DNA from: Nitrospinae bacterium CG22_combo_CG10-13_8_21_14_all_47_10
Lineage (GTDB): Bacteria; Nitrospinota; Nitrospinia; Nitrospinales; VA-1
Length of the DNA stretch: 5,090 bases
Assembly (NCBI GenBank): GCA_002786505.1
Contig: PCTK01000032.1
Span: forward strand, 1 to 5,090
Direction: 5' to 3'
How positions within the stretch are numbered: position 1 is the first letter of the stretch; every line of letters begins with the position of its first letter. Of the stretch, positions 4,571-5,090 are shown in pieces. Below the pieces are notes generated by a model. The model saw only the letters and a program-made list of their open reading frames with translations, was not told where the DNA came from and made no database searches. Position numbers and translations under genes: made by a program.

Positions 4571-5090
4571 ATGCGCAAACCACCCACAAATTATCTGCAT
4601 AAAAGGTTACCTCCATGGTTAAAGACCCGGCTTCCGGGAACCCGCAAATTTTTCCAGTTAAAATCCCTTTTAAAAGAGAGCGGATTGCACACGGTTTGCG
4701 AGTCGGCATCGTGTCCTAATATTGGGACCTGCTGGTCTGCGGGTACTTTGACCTTTATGATTCTGGGAGATACCTGTACCCGGGCCTGCCGGTTTTGTGA
4801 TGTCCCCACGGGCAATTTGAACCGACCGGACCCTGATGAGCCGGATAAGGTTGCTCTGTCGCTTTCGCGGTTGGATTTAAAATTTGCAGTCATTACCTCT
4901 GTGGATCGTGACGACCTGCCAGACGGTGGGGCAGGGCATTGGGTTAAAACCATTTTGTCTATCAGAGGTCAATGTCCGGAAATAAAAATTGAGGCGCTGA
5001 TTCCAGATTTCCAAGGCAACGCGGAACTCATCCGCCAGGTATGCGGAGCCCGGCCCGATGTGCTGGCCCATAATTTAGAGACGGTCGCGT
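4571..5090 (+). CDS. lipA: Lipoyl synthase, 3'-truncated by window edge
   Basis: Radical SAM enzyme that inserts two sulfur atoms into protein-bound octanoyl groups to form the lipoyl cofactor of 2-oxoacid dehydrogenases and the glycine cleavage system; cytosolic. The 173 codons present open with the typical N-terminus RLPPWLKTRLPGTRKF (residues 12-27). The auxiliary 4Fe-4S cluster motif follows as C-x4-C-x5-C (Cys43, Cys48, Cys54 in HTVCESASCPNIGTCW). The radical SAM motif is C-x3-C-x2-C (Cys69, Cys73, Cys76 in DTCTRACRFCDVPTG). ITSVDRDDLPDGGAGHW and AHNLETV are further family landmarks. The frame is open at the right edge; about 60 percent of a usual lipA of roughly 290 residues is present. 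The ATG at 4571 begins just before the conserved region. No Shine-Dalgarno site precedes it, and the frame is open back to 4514 with no better start. It is divergent from the permease operon. Confidence 0.97.
   Translation, partial: MRKPPTNYLHKRLPPWLKTRLPGTRKFFQLKSLLKESGLHTVCESASCPNIGTCWSAGTLTFMILGDTCTRACRFCDVPTGNLNRPDPDEPDKVALSLSRLDLKFAVITSVDRDDLPDGGAGHWVKTILSIRGQCPEIKIEALIPDFQGNAELIRQVCGARPDVLAHNLETVA

Noticed and set aside
4612..4700. ATG at 4614 as a start of a plus-strand gene
   Set aside because: That ATG is in a different frame from the conserved lipA sequence; the frame from 4571 gives the family N-terminus.
4591..5071. Two overlapping minus-strand open frames (4591-4953 and 4877-5071)
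   Set aside because: They lie opposite the clear lipA coding sequence, which shows both iron-sulfur cluster motifs; the minus frames have no recognisable domains.

Overview
The window comes from a Gram-negative bacterium: it carries an LptF/LptG-type lipopolysaccharide export permease, a bacterial lipoyl synthase and a bacterial CTP synthase. Base composition is intermediate, and one intergenic region holds a short dispersed-repeat element of the 'GTCATTCCCGC...GCGGGAAT' kind. Such elements are common in Nitrospinota, Nitrospirota and deltaproteobacterial-type genomes. I cannot fix the lineage from the sequence; Nitrospinota is only a low-confidence guess.

Layout. (1) Positions 1-1382, plus strand: the C-terminal five sixths of pyrG (CTP synthase), entering from the left edge. 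(2) 1395-2312, minus strand: a cytosolic serine alpha/beta-hydrolase, convergent with pyrG and separated from it by only 12 bp. (3) 2313-2683: 371 bp without an intact gene. It holds the hydrolase leader, a short C-terminal relic of what looks like a second hydrolase copy (2429-2473), an orphan Shine-Dalgarno-like sequence, and a 164-bp MITE-like element (2520-2683) with terminal inverted repeats and a TTAG target duplication. (4) 2684-3130, minus strand: a two-CBS-domain protein whose stop codon lies in the target duplication of the element. (5) 3154-4443, minus strand: an LptF/LptG permease 23 bp upstream of the CBS gene, very probably in the same operon. (6) 4444-4570: a divergent promoter region with overlapping candidate -10 boxes on the two strands. 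(7) 4571-5090, plus strand: the N-terminal part of lipA (lipoyl synthase), running off the right edge.

How the genes relate. The minus-strand set lptF/G - CBS - (relic) - hydrolase reads in one direction and may once have been a longer operon; the repeat insertion now separates its promoter-proximal and distal parts. pyrG and lipA are housekeeping metabolic genes on the opposite strand. No CRISPR array, tRNA, rRNA, prophage or defence system is visible. The most informative observations are the exact placement of the repeat at the CBS stop codon and the hydrolase-like relic next to it.
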